A stretch of 32,084 nucleotides of DNA from Mesotaenium endlicherianum (Eukaryota; Streptophyta; Zygnematophyceae; Zygnematales; Mesotaeniaceae). Positions within the stretch are counted from its first letter, which is position 1; every line of letters starts with the position of its first letter. The stretch lies in the NCBI GenBank assembly GCA_009602735.1, contig WELA01001083.1, positions 1-32,084 of the forward strand. Reading direction: 5' to 3'. Of the stretch, positions 9,289 to 19,454 are shown one piece after another. A program made the translations under genes and the position numbers. The notes beneath the pieces were generated by a model. It made no database searches, was not told the origin of the DNA, and saw only the letters and a list, made by a program, of their open reading frames with translations.

Positions 9289-11109
9289 ATGCAATTGCTC
9301 TCTTGTATTTCTATCAGGAAACCCCAGAACGTGATGGATTTGAAGAATGCTGACAGGAGCTTCTTGTCGGAAGGTCCCCGTAAGAAGCGTCGAAGGGACG
9401 ATTCGCTGAACATATCTGAGCGCCCCGACAAGACGACTGTGGATACCATGTCCCCAGGCACGACCATCCATGATCTGCCAGACGACATTCTGCAGCTTAT
9501 TGTGCAAAAAGCCTTGTCCGGTGCAAACAAGGGTGATGGTGGCGAGTGTGAAGATCTCTATAGGGGAGTTTGCAACAGATGGAGGATGATTGTCAATGGC
9601 TGCGCAAAGATCGTGTCCTTGAGGGCGCCTGAGGGTAACGCGGATGGGGTGCTCGCTGTGCTACAGTCACTCAGCCGCGTGAGTACTGTCCGATTGGTAG
9701 AGAACGCAGGGTGGAGTGGGTTCAACGTCGGACAGCTTCTGTGGGGCATGGCCACGGGACTGCCTTCAATGAAAAAAGTGAACTTGAAAATTATGTGTTA
9801 CGGATAAGAGGCCTTACCCGATCTCGCCTACTTCCTCTCCCACAGGACTGGGCTTCAGGAGCTGCGCTTGTCCTTCTGCAGCCTGGACGCTGAGGGACAG
9901 CCTGTCGCGGGGCAGCTTTTTGATGAACGTGCCCGTGCTCTGCTGGAGGATGTCGACTTCGGCAATCTGACACACGTGGAGGCATTGGACCTGAGATACG
10001 ACCCCTAAATGTTTCCCGAGGACCAGAGAAGTTTGTCCTTGAGTAGGTCAATATTGGGAATGCAGCGCCTGGAGGCGCTGGACTTGGAGCTCTCAGGCAT
10101 GGCGCAGGTGTACCAGCTGCCCCCTTGGCTGACAGAGCTGCGGGCGAGTGTGACCCTACTTCTGATGGACAAAGCGGCAGACAAAGGACTGCCCTGTGAA
10201 GTTCAGTACTCGGACTCGCTGCGCTTTCTCCAGCGGCTTTGGGTCGGGGCATTCCATAAGGGCCTGGATGAGAGTGCTTCGGACACCATTGCCAGGGTGC
10301 CGAACCTCACGTCATTAGATGTCCTGGTTTCGAGACTGGTCGTTTATGAGGAGTCCGCATGGCAGGGCCTTTCTAGCCCTGGTCTGAAGAGGTTGCGATT
10401 CTACTGTGGAAATGTACCAGTCGTGAGGAGGCCGATGCCGCTTCTGGAAGACCTGATTCTCAACATACCATAGCAGACTTTCTTTCAACGGAAATTATTT
10501 GCATTTACCCCCCAGCTCCGGTCTTTATACCTGGAGCTTCACCATGCAAGGTATTGGCCCGACTTTGGGCGCCTGCCTCAGCAGCTGACGTCCTTGGCCG
10601 TGCTCACCCGCTGCGCCGAGGTGACTGGCTCCACACTGCACCTCGACGTGGGCCGCCTGCAGGCCCTGCAGAAGCTCCGCCTGTCGTGCGTGCTGCTGAA
10701 GCGCGTGGCCGGCGTGGCCAGGCTCCTCGCCAGCACCGCTGTCACCATGCACTGCGGGTGTCTCGTCAGCACCACCCGGACTTTCGTATATCAGGCTGAG
10801 TGCCGGCAGTTTGGGAGCTATGCCCAGTATGCACCGGCGGGACAGGGTTGCCAATTCCTGCCACTTGGCGCAGCTAGGGAGTTGTTCTCAGATTCCAGGG
10901 CCTAGCTGCCGGTTGGTGGTGTCTCCGTGGCCTCTGCGGGCAGCAAGGCTGTCCAGCCGGAAGTGCCCTGCCTCACAACAAAGAGGGGCGAGAACGTCGG
11001 CTGGCGCTCGGGGACGACGTTCTGGTGCGACGAGCGGAAAGCACCATCGCCCACGCCAGCCTGGCTCAGGCTGCTGAGACGCAAGGTGCTGAGGCGCGAG
11101 ATGCGGTGA
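9289..11109 (+). pseudogene. F-box / leucine-rich-repeat protein, reading frame interrupted by stops
   Basis: One reading frame runs from the ATG at 9289 (or 9334) to a TGA at 11107. It is interrupted by TAA 9805, TAA 10006, TAG 10471 and TAG 10903, with no frameshift. The start holds a nuclear-signal-like PRKKRRRDD, then an F-box (about 9466-9640, IHDLPDDILQLIVQKAL, VCNRWRMIV). Leucine-rich repeats follow on both sides of the stops, for example LQELRLSFCSL, VEALDLRYD, LEALDLELSG, LTSLDVLVS, LKRLRFYCG, LRSLYLELHH and LQALQKLRLSC. Known proteins of this kind are substrate receptors of SCF ubiquitin ligases. The simplest reading is a pseudogene with nonsense mutations. Stop-containing introns, or reading of TAA/TAG as an amino acid, are alternatives. 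The last segment (10906-11109) could be 3' UTR. Confidence 0.65.
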
Positions 11110-11785
11110 GAATCCACGACATGAACGCTTGCAGTCGTCTTTGTGCATAGAATGGTGGTGTGAGTGTCGTGCTGATGTCGGCTGCTTCCACTCCCAGTTG
11201 CCTGCTCAGATCGCCATCTGGAGTTGTGCATTTGTGATGGCACCTCTAAAATTCCACCAAAGGAGGGAAGGAGGAAAGGGGGGAGAGAGAGAGGGACAGA
11301 GAGAGCGTTTGTGAGTATCCTTGTATGTGCCTGTATGGGGGCATACATTGTTGGTTTTCATGCTGGTGCACTTACCGTGACGCCACCTGTTGCCTCTGCA
11401 TTGCGGCACCTGTCAGCTGTGGGGTACCCCCCGTCCTCAAGATCTTCCATATAACAACAGCAGCGTGTGTGGAGAGGAAGGAAGGGAGTCACTCAGGGTG
11501 GGGAAGGCAAAAGGGGGGGTAAGGAGGTCAAATTTGCGACAGTGCAGGTGGGTGCTCCCTCCGACTAACGACACCCGTCCAGGGGCTTGCACGCGGCGAC
11601 AGCTGCAGTAATGGCACTGTTTCGACTTCTACTAGATGACATGGGAGATAGAGGGGCTTACTGCGGGGTCAGTAGGTGTCAATAAGGGGAGTCCAACCCC
11701 TGCTCCTTCAGGTCTATGACACGAGCGAGAGGGGAGAGGGGCTTGAAGGCAACAGCTGCGATTAGGACTGATGTCAAATCGGTGA
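11110..11785. other. Intergenic region with purine-rich tract
   Basis: There is a GGA/GA-rich run at about 11259-11308 and another G-rich run near 11465-11530. The open frames here are short and low in complexity. I see no gene. Confidence 0.5.
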
Positions 11786-11790
11786 CTGCA
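11786..11790 (+). repeat. Target-site duplication CTGCA, left
   Basis: CTGCA lies directly before the first LTR of copy B and is repeated directly after its last LTR (21964-21968). The match shows that the outer LTRs belong to one insertion. Confidence 0.9.
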
Positions 11791-12492
11791 TGTAATGAAT
11801 CAGTATATTAGTAGATATAATAGTTAATTAAGTTCAGCCTGCTGAACTTTAGTTAATAGTCAATCTGTTGGACTTTACATAATTATCAATTTAATGACTT
11901 AGCCGGAAGCAGCAGGCTGAAGTCCATATAAGTCAGCTTGCTGACACATTCTTTGACAGCCAGCTGACTTCCGTACTCGGTAGCAGCGAACTGCCTTGAT
12001 ATGCATCTAAGTACGAAATGCTAGATGAATGGCCAGATGACCTCCCTATGATGGATGGCTATTCGGGATGATGGGAGATGGCGGTGGATTTGGTTAACCG
12101 AGGTCCTACCAACGTGGTTAACTCCCGGGTAGGCGGTGCCATCGCACTGACCGTTGAACAGTAAACTCATTCCATGTACATATGCTAGGCATTGCCCTCG
12201 AGTTCGGCATTCGGAAACGAGGCCAACTCTCTTGTACAGCTTACTGAGAGAGATCTGAATCCAAGGCGAGAAGCCATTGATACGCACTGTCTTCTAACCT
12301 TGCTTATGTATGAGTTTACTGATTTGCATTATTGATGCTAGTTTACTCGCATTTGACTCACGAGTATTATTCACTGCTAGTGTGTTGTCCTTTGCCGTTT
12401 AACCAGTTAACGGAAATACCATAAAGATTACTTGCTGATATAAAGATTTTTATTAATTGTTAATTGCCTATTTGGTAAGACGATTCATTTCA
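11791..12492 (+). repeat. Outer 5' LTR of copy B
   Basis: It runs TGTAATG...ATTTCA. Compared with the outer 3' LTR it lacks about 17 bp near the start and shows roughly 14 substitutions by eye (about 2%), nearly all in the first half. The insertion is therefore not brand new. A 422-bp deleted sister lies at 13355. Confidence 0.9.
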
Positions 12493-12493
12493 G

Positions 12494-12505
12494 TGGTATC
12501 GGAGC
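12494..12505 (+). promoter_or_regulatory. Primer-binding site after outer 5' LTR
   Basis: TGGTATCGGAGC, one base after the LTR end, identical to the primer site of copy A. Confidence 0.75.
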
Positions 12506-12526
12506 AGTCATCACAGTCTTCTTTGT

Positions 12527-13354
12527 ATGGTAAGGACAAGGTCTCAAACTAGCAACTCTCGAAACATGGAGAACCAGGATAACGAGAATGTCGAAAACCA
12601 GGCGGAAAGCCATGTAGCGGGAACCCGTACCTATTCTGAAGCAGTAGCAGATACTGCAGCTAGGGAGGCTGCAGATGAGGCAGCTGCTATTGCCGCAGTC
12701 GCAGCACAGCGAGCTGAGGAGGAGAGAGCCAGGCTAGAACCTGAACAAATAGCAAAGGCCGCTGAAGATATACAAAGGAGGGAAGGACAGCCAGCTGACG
12801 AGCGCACTGTTGAAGAACTTATGGCATCAAGGGCCAATGTTCTGAACCCACCTCCTGCTGTACAACTCAATGTACCCCTAGGTCAAATACGTGACCGGCT
12901 GAATGCGGCAGGAATTGCTGCTGCAGGAGCAAGAGGGATTGTTGAGGACACTACTCAGCGAGTAGATGCCAATGCTGCTGCTGCATTTGCTAATCTACCA
13001 CCCCAAAATGTAGACTTGGGAGCATTGTTCGTTCAGATGCAGTCGCAAATGGCGACCATGTATCAGTCCCAACAGGAGGACAAAAGAATCATAATGTCCC
13101 TACTGCGGGACGAGGACCAACTGGGGTCTCAAACCACTAGTGGTGGTGGCCGAGGGCCTAGTAAGCCCAAGCCAAAAGCTCCCCAGGAATATGATCCTGA
13201 GGGAAACCGAAAATATTACCTGATCAAGTTTCTCGCGGATGTTAAGCAGTGGCTGGAGAACTACCCAGAACTGCAAGATCACGAGAAGGTCAGGCACACC
13301 GGTGCGCTACTGAAAGGCAGTCTCGCAGACTGGTGGCTTTACTGGAAAGGAGAG
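12527..13354 (+). pseudogene. gag: Truncated gag (outer head of copy B)
   Basis: The first 276 residues of Gag ([17 protein letters not shown]...), cut at WWLYWKGE by the start of the inner LTR. The open frame then runs 21 bases into the LTR. It differs from copy A at about a dozen or more residues (for example RARLEPEQI for IARLEAEQV, and GSQTTS for GSHTTS), whereas the inner gag differs at one. It thus belongs to the same divergent subfamily as the outer LTRs. The rest of the capsid domain and the zinc knuckle are missing. Confidence 0.9.
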
Positions 13355-13776
13355 TGTAATGAATCAGTATATTAGTGGATATAATATTCATTTAAATCTA
13401 ATAGTTAATTAAGTTCAGCCTGCTGAACTTTAGTTAATAATCAGTCTGCTGGACTTTACATAATTATCAGTTTAATGACTCGGCCGAAAGCAGCAGGCTG
13501 AAGTAAACTTAAGTCAGCTTGCTGACACATTCTTTGACAGCCAGCTGACTTCCGTGCTCGGTAGCAGCGAATTGCCTTGAGATGCATCTAAATACGACAT
13601 GCTAGATGAATGGTCAGATGACATATTTTACTCGCATTTGACTTACGAATATTATTCCCTGCTAGTGTATTGTCCTTTGCCGTTTAACTAGTTAACGGAA
13701 ATACCATAAGATTACTTGCTGATATAAAGATCTTTATTAATTGTTAATCGCCTATTTGGTAAGTCGATTCATTTCA
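13355..13776 (+). repeat. Inner LTR of copy B with 297-bp internal deletion
   Basis: It has the TGTAATGAATC start and ATTTCA end. The middle is missing: sequence passes from AGATGACATA straight to TTTTACTCGC. Its 3' half matches copy A (TTCCCTGCTAGTGTATTG, AACTAGTTAACGG, AAGTCGATTC) and not the outer LTRs. The five bases before it are GAGAG; no matching GAGAG follows a 3' LTR in this window. Confidence 0.85.
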
Positions 13777-13777
13777 G

Positions 13778-13789
13778 TGGTATCGGAGC
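13778..13789 (+). promoter_or_regulatory. Primer-binding site after inner LTR
   Basis: TGGTATCGGAGC, placed as in the other two heads. Confidence 0.75.
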
Positions 13790-13810
13790 AGTTATCACAG
13801 TCTTCTTTGT

Positions 13811-15289
13811 ATGGTAAGGACAAGGTCTCAAACTAGCAACTCCCGAGACATGGAGAACCAGGATAACGAGAATGTCGAAAACCAGGCGGAAAGCCATGTA
13901 GCGGGAAACCGTACCTATTCGGAAGCAGTAGCGGATACTGCAGCTAGGGAGGCAGCAGATGAGGCAGCTGCTATTGCCTCAGTCGCAGCTCAGCAAGCTG
14001 AGGAGGAGATAGCCAGACTAGAAGCTGAACAAGTAGCAAAGGCCGCTGAAGATATACAAAGGAGGGAAGGACAGCCAGCTGACGAGCGCACTGTTGAAGA
14101 ACTTATGGCATCAAGGGCCAATGTTCTGAACCCACCTCCTGCCGTACAACTCAATGTACCCCTAGGTCAAATACGTGACCGGCTGAATGCGGCAGGAATT
14201 GCTGCTGCAGGAGCAAGAGGGATTGTTGAGGACACTACTCAGCGAGTAGATGCCAATGCTGCTGCTGCATTTGCTAATCTACCACCCCAAAATGTAGACT
14301 TGGGAGCATTGTTCGTTCAGATGCAGTCGCAAATGGCGACCATGTATCAGTCCCAGCAGGAGGACAAAAGAATCATAATGTCCCTACTCCGGGACAGAGA
14401 CCAACTGGGGTCTCACACCACTAGTGGTGGTGGCCGAGGGCCTAGTAAGCCCAAGCCGAAACCTCCCCAGGACTATGATCCTGAGGGAAACAGAAAATAT
14501 TACCTGATCAAGTTTCTCGCGGATGTTGAGCAGTGGCTGGAGAACTACCCAGAACTGCAAGATTACGAGAAGGTCAGGCACACCGGTGCGCTACTGAAAG
14601 GCAGTGCCGCAGACTGGTGGCTTTACTGGAAGGAAGAGCGTATGGCTCGGCAACTCGGTGACCCTACGTGGGTAGAGTTTGTCGAGAAGTTGCATGAGAA
14701 GTTTGATGTCATCAACCAGCAGGAGAAAGCTATCTATGCGATGATCTCCCTGACACTGAAGCAGACCACTTCAGTTGCTGAGTTTGCTCAAAAGTTCCAA
14801 GAGAACATGATGAAGCAGCCTGATTTGCCAGAACGGTATAGGATAGCATACTTCAGGTATGGCTTGAAATCCGAGGTCTCTGGTCATTTTGCTGAGAAAA
14901 AGTATGAGAAACTGGCTGACTTGATCCAGGATGCTGACGCCTGGGATCAGCAGCAGTTCAATCACAAGCGCCAGAGTAACGCTTTGGTGTCTAAGATTGT
15001 CAAAAAGCCCCACGGTTCCTACAATGCAGTTGAAGGAGACCAGGCTGAGGATAATCAGGGTGATGAATATGAGTATGAGTACAATGCTATTCAGTCTAGA
15101 GGTAGAGGTGGTCCCTCTCGAGGTGGCTATGGAAGGGGTGGTGGTAGGACTAAGCCGAGACCAGCCTCAGCAAAATCTACTTGCTACCATTGTCAGCAGA
15201 AAGGCCACTACAGAGAACAGTGTCCGGTCAAGCACCTGCCTAAGGTCGAGAGAAAAGACCAGCCTTTAAAAGACAGCAACAGTCAGTAA
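13811..15289 (+). CDS. gag: Gag polyprotein, inner head of copy B (intact)
   Basis: A full 492-residue Gag with the retrotransposon-gag domain, the Gly/Arg stretch and the CCHC knuckle [14 protein letters not shown] near its end. It differs from copy A Gag only by Met for Lys in EERMARQ. It starts ATG-GTA-AGG, so a GTAAGG donor-like site overlaps the start codon. It ends in TAA inside the frameshift hairpin. This Gag could still be made even though the pol behind it is broken, so it could serve other copies. Confidence 0.93.
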   Translation: MVRTRSQTSNSRDMENQDNENVENQAESHVAGNRTYSEAVADTAAREAADEAAAIASVAAQQAEEEIARLEAEQVAKAAEDIQRREGQPADERTVEELMASRANVLNPPPAVQLNVPLGQIRDRLNAAGIAAAGARGIVEDTTQRVDANAAAAFANLPPQNVDLGALFVQMQSQMATMYQSQQEDKRIIMSLLRDRDQLGSHTTSGGGRGPSKPKPKPPQDYDPEGNRKYYLIKFLADVEQWLENYPELQDYEKVRHTGALLKGSAADWWLYWKEERMARQLGDPTWVEFVEKLHEKFDVINQQEKAIYAMISLTLKQTTSVAEFAQKFQENMMKQPDLPERYRIAYFRYGLKSEVSGHFAEKKYEKLADLIQDADAWDQQQFNHKRQSNALVSKIVKKPHGSYNAVEGDQAEDNQGDEYEYEYNAIQSRGRGGPSRGGYGRGGGRTKPRPASAKSTCYHCQQKGHYREQCPVKHLPKVERKDQPLKDSNSQ

Positions 15290-15306
15290 TCCAGTCTACT
15301 GACTGT
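15265..15306 (+). promoter_or_regulatory. -1 ribosomal frameshift signal, gag-pol (copy B)
   Basis: TTTAAAA (15265-15271) is read T TTA AAA in the gag frame. After 7 nt comes a hairpin with a 10-bp perfect stem, 15279-15288 with 15297-15306, and an 8-nt loop. The gag TAA (15287-15289) starts in the stem. The frame entered is that of pol (15358 minus 15271 is 87). The loop ATCCAGT is also complementary to ACTGGAT at 15372-15378, so a pseudoknot is possible. Confidence 0.85.
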
Positions 15307-18300
15307 GAGGATGCTAGAGATAGTGAGTCGTCACTAGCTGCCCTCGTAGCAGGTATTATGGGTCCTGCTGAACTGGATTCACTATGCATGCCTGACAACC
15401 TGATAAAGGAGACCATCAGCAATATAGACGTCCAGAGAGTGCACACTCTGGATGCTCTTGTTCCACCTGATGTCCAACATTTCTTTGCTAAGTCAGGAGA
15501 ACAATGCGAAAGTCAGGAAAAGACAGTCCCCCCTATTCTCCTGCATTGCACGATTGCAGGTAGGAAGGTGAGGGCATTTGTTGACAGAGGGACGTCACAT
15601 ACTTTTATCCACAAGGACTTAGTTAAGCGGCTAAGGTTGCCTGCTGTCATCCAAGGGAATAGAAAAATATTCCTTGGAGATGCCCCAAGTATCCCGGGAG
15701 GAGTTATAACCAAGCCTATTGAGGTCCAGTTAGGTTCTGGCATTGCAATTCTAACTTGAACGCTGACATTTGAGGTACTCAACAGTGGCTTTTATGATCT
15801 CGTGCTAGGCAGGTCCTGGCTTAATAGACATCAAGCTGAAGTGTGTTGGAGCAGAGGTACAGTTAAAGTGAGAGGAGCCAGTGATGGGCAGACTGACTTG
15901 GCACCCACCAGTGCTCTTCCTCTTGTCCTGTGTGGATGGCAAATGAAGGAAAAGAAGAGGCTTCCAGAAGGATGCAAGTTGCTGAATGCAATGGAGTTCG
16001 TCAAAAGCTGGAACCAGAAGGAAGACAGAATGTTCTGTCTGCTGCTAAAAGAGATACCTCCTCAACCTGAAGAAGTGGTTGAGAAAAAGGCAAGCCCTCC
16101 GGAGCACCCTACTGCTGCAAAAATTGTTGCTCAATACACGGATGTGTTTAATATGCCTCCAGGACTACCTCCTAAGCGGGAAGTAGATCATAGGATTGAT
16201 TTATTATCGGGGAGTGAGCCATCTTGGCAACGCACGTATGGCTTGTCTTATGTGGAGAGAGAGGAGTTGAAAACACAGATTGCAGAGCTTGAGGAAAATG
16301 GTTATATTTCTCCCAGTAAATCACCTTACGGCGCACCCATCCTATTTGTTAAGAAAAAGGATGGCAGTATGCGGATGTGTGTGGATTACAGAGCCCTGAA
16401 CAGAATTACAGTAAAGAACAAGTATGCTTTACCCAGGATCAAGGACTTGCTTGATACCCTGTTTGGTGCTAAGGTGTTCAGTAAGATAGATCTCAAGAGT
16501 GGTTATCATCAAATCAGAATTGCTGAGGGGGATGAACACAAGACTGCTTTCCGCACACGTTATGGACACTATGAGTTCAACGTGATGCCATTTGGACTGA
16601 CTAATGCTCCTGCTACCTTTATGGGTGCTATGAATGACATTTTCAGACCTTATTTGGATAAGTTTGTGCAAGTTTTCCTGGATGATATTTTAATTTTCTC
16701 TAAAGATGAAGCTCAGCACACTGAACACTTAAAGAAAGTGCTGGACACTCTGCGGAAAAATCACTTGTATGCTAAAATGAGCAAGTGTGATTTCTTTAAG
16801 GAAAGTATTGAATTCTTAGGCCACGTTGTCAGTAAAGAGGGCATCAGTGTGGATCCTAAGAAAGTCCAGACCATAAGGGACTGGCCAGTACCACAGTCTG
16901 TCTCTGAAGTTAGATCCTTCCTCGGGTTGGCTAACTACTATAGGAGATTTATTGAGAATTATTCCACAAAGGCCAGTAAACTGACTGACCTTACTAAGAA
17001 AGACATCGGGTATGTGTGGGGGGAAGAGCAGCAGGCTGCCTTCCAGACCCTTAAAGATGCCCTTTGTTCTGCCCCAGTGCTAGCCGTGTATGACCCCAGC
17101 AAACCGGTGCAGGTGGTTACTGATGCCTCTGATTTTGCCATGGGTGCTATTTTGTTGCAGCCTGCTGACAAAACCACAAAGGATGGTAAGGTACGGCAGG
17201 AGTGGCATCCTGTGTTGTATGAGTCTATGAAATTTAATCCAGCGGAGATTAATTACTCAGTGCATGATAAAGAGCTGCTAGCTATCATTCATGTACTCAA
17301 ACAGTGGAGAGCATACTTACATGGTAAAACTTTTAAGGTGATTACAGATCATCTAGCTCTGACCCACTTTCAGAAGAAGTCCAAGCTGTCGAGGAGGGAG
17401 AACCGCTGGAGCCAGATGCTGGAGCAGTTCCAAGTCCAGATCAACTACAAACCAGGGAAGTTAAATCCTGCTGATGCACTTCCTAGAAGACCTGACTTGC
17501 AAGAAAGGAACTTTAGTCAGCATGCTGTAGATAAAGTTTTGTGTGCACTCACTTCACTAAAGGTGAAAAAGTCCTTCCTTGAACAACTCAGGAAAGCCTA
17601 CCTTTCTGACCCAACATTTGAGCCCAGCCCCACTACTGGTGTGTGTCGTGCTACTGCACTTGGGTATAAGCTCAAGGGGGGGGTCTGGGTGTCTGAAACC
17701 ACTTCAGGCAGGCTAAAGCTGGTCATTCCTAATAACTTGGAAATAAGGTCTCTCTTACTGAGTCAAGAGCACGACAGGCTCCTTGGTGGACATTTAGGGC
17801 AGGCCAAAACTGTTGGCAAACTGGCAAAACATTATCATTGGGAGGGGTTACCCCGGGAGGTCTTGAAATATGTCAAGTCCTGTGACCAGTGTCAGAGAAA
17901 TAAGTCTCGGCACACACCACCCGGAGGTCTCTTGCAACCACTGCCCATCCCAGCTGGGCGCTGGGAAACTATATCCATGGACTGGGTGGTCACACTACCA
18001 AGAACTGCCAACGGGCATGATTCAATACTGGTAGTCGTGGATAAACTGACAAAAATGGTCATTTTTATCCCCACAACTGTCAAAGTGACTGCACTCGAAA
18101 CAGCGAGACAGTTTTACAACCATGTAGTATGCCAACATGGGCTCCCTTCTAATATCATCTCAGACAGAGACTCAAAATTTACCTTTAAGTTCTGGAGAGC
18201 TTTAATGGGGTTAATGGGAGTCAAACAGCTGCTCAGCACAGCTAACCACCCTCAGACCGATGGACAGACTGAAAGAAATCTGCAGGAGGTGCTGAGAGCA

Positions 18301-19064
18301 TATTTTAACCAAAAACAAGATAATTGGGATGACCTGTTGCCTCAAATTCAGTTTGCGGTCAACTGTGCGGTGCACGCGTCAACGGGCAAGACTCCTTTTG
18401 AACTCGGCCTGGGTAGAGTCCCTAAGTCCCCCCTAGATGTGCTAGGGAAGTCTTTAACTCACCCTGAAGGGATTGACAATCCGGTCTCCCTCCAGTTAAC
18501 TCAGGAGTTTGCTGACACACTGTCAGCAGTCCAACAAAACCTGCATAAAGCCCAAGAAAACCAACAAAAATACGCTAATCAACACCGTCGGGAGCTGACC
18601 TTTGCTAAAGGCGATTTGGTCAAACTGCATTCTCAGCACCTGTACCTCCCTGGTGTGGTCAAGAAAAAGCTTGGCCCTATCTGGGTCGGTCCATATTCGG
18701 TGGTGCGTCGTGTCGGTCAGAATGCTTACAAACTGAACATGTCAGCCGAATACAAGGGTCACCCGATCTTTAATGTCTCCTTCCTGGAACCATACATCAA
18801 AGGTAATACACTGTTCACAGGTCGGTTACCTGTCCACCGGGACCGATCCCCGCTGTCCGGGACGGCGACTCTGACGAATATGAGGTTGAGGAGATTTTAG
18901 ACGCGCGCTCGGTCCGTCGATCGTCTAAATAAGTCATGAAAAACCTCATTTGATGGAAGGGTTACGATGCCTCTGGGGACACTTGGGAGTTTAAGGACCA
19001 TTTGACCAATGCCAAAGGGGCGTTGAAACGGTTCCATCTTCGGGCCGCTGGAGTCCCTTCATAA
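15271..19064 (+). pseudogene. pol: Pol polyprotein of copy B, broken
   Basis: Homologous along its length to the copy A pol. Damage: TGA at 15757-15759 in the protease region, where copy A has Glu; protease motif VDRGTS instead of VDGGAS; a 9-nt in-frame deletion near 18277 just after the integrase catalytic Glu; a 1-nt deletion near 18835 before the chromodomain; and, in the original frame beyond that, a TAA (Tyr codon in A) and a TGA (Arg codon in A). The frame is open from 15760 to 18900, with FLDD and the RNase H and integrase catalytic residues kept. RT to early RNase H (about 16460-17320) is identical in protein to copy A, and in DNA wherever I compared it. The flanking parts differ at many sites, suggesting gene conversion or recombinant reverse transcription. 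Confidence 0.9.
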
Positions 19065-19091
19065 CTGTCATTTCAGTTGACAGGGGAAGGT

Positions 19092-19130
19092 GACAGGCAA
19101 TCCTGTCTCCATTTAAGTTGGAGGGGAAAA
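19092..19130 (+). promoter_or_regulatory. Internal hairpin and polypurine-like tract (copy B)
   Basis: GACAGG-CAAT-CCTGTC (19092-19107), then 7 nt, then AAGTTGGAGGGGAAAA (19115-19130). It sits just after the pol end, as in copy A. The stem is conserved while the loop has changed. Confidence 0.6.
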
Positions 19131-19423
19131 TATATGACAGTTAGTGAGCGAGAGCGATAAAGGGACAGTTACGTGAATCCTAAGTGTCAGCATAGTGACA
19201 GAGGGGACAGCCTGGCCCACATAAAGCTCCTTGAGCTGAAGGAAAAGGGGCCTCGCACAGCACTACATCACTTAACTCACCCTAAAACACAATCATACGT
19301 TTATGTTTAGCGCATCGCAACTACGTCAACTTTTAGCAATCATCCTGTAAGGTAAACAGCAGCGAATCCACTATACTAATACTAACATACTTCCTGCAAT
19401 CCCTATGACAAAGGTCCATATCC

Positions 19424-19454
19424 TACTAACTTGTGCCCTGGTTACATGTACAAG
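19424..19454 (+). promoter_or_regulatory. Candidate 3' splice site for ORF3 (copy B)
   Basis: TACTAAC (19424-19430), then 24 nt ending in AAG, then ATG at 19455. It has the same geometry as copy A at 1783-1753, in otherwise different sequence. The pyrimidine content is modest. Confidence 0.55.

Noticed and set aside
10578..11148. Several overlapping frames on both strands in the GC-rich F-box/LRR region
   Set aside because: Leucine-rich repeats appear only in the plus-strand frame of 9289-11109; the others are shadows of GC-rich codons.
19446..19454. Upstream ATG for copy B ORF3
   Set aside because: It lies between the branch-site-like TACTAAC and the AG, and copy A has no equivalent. The ATG at 19455 aligns with the copy A start.
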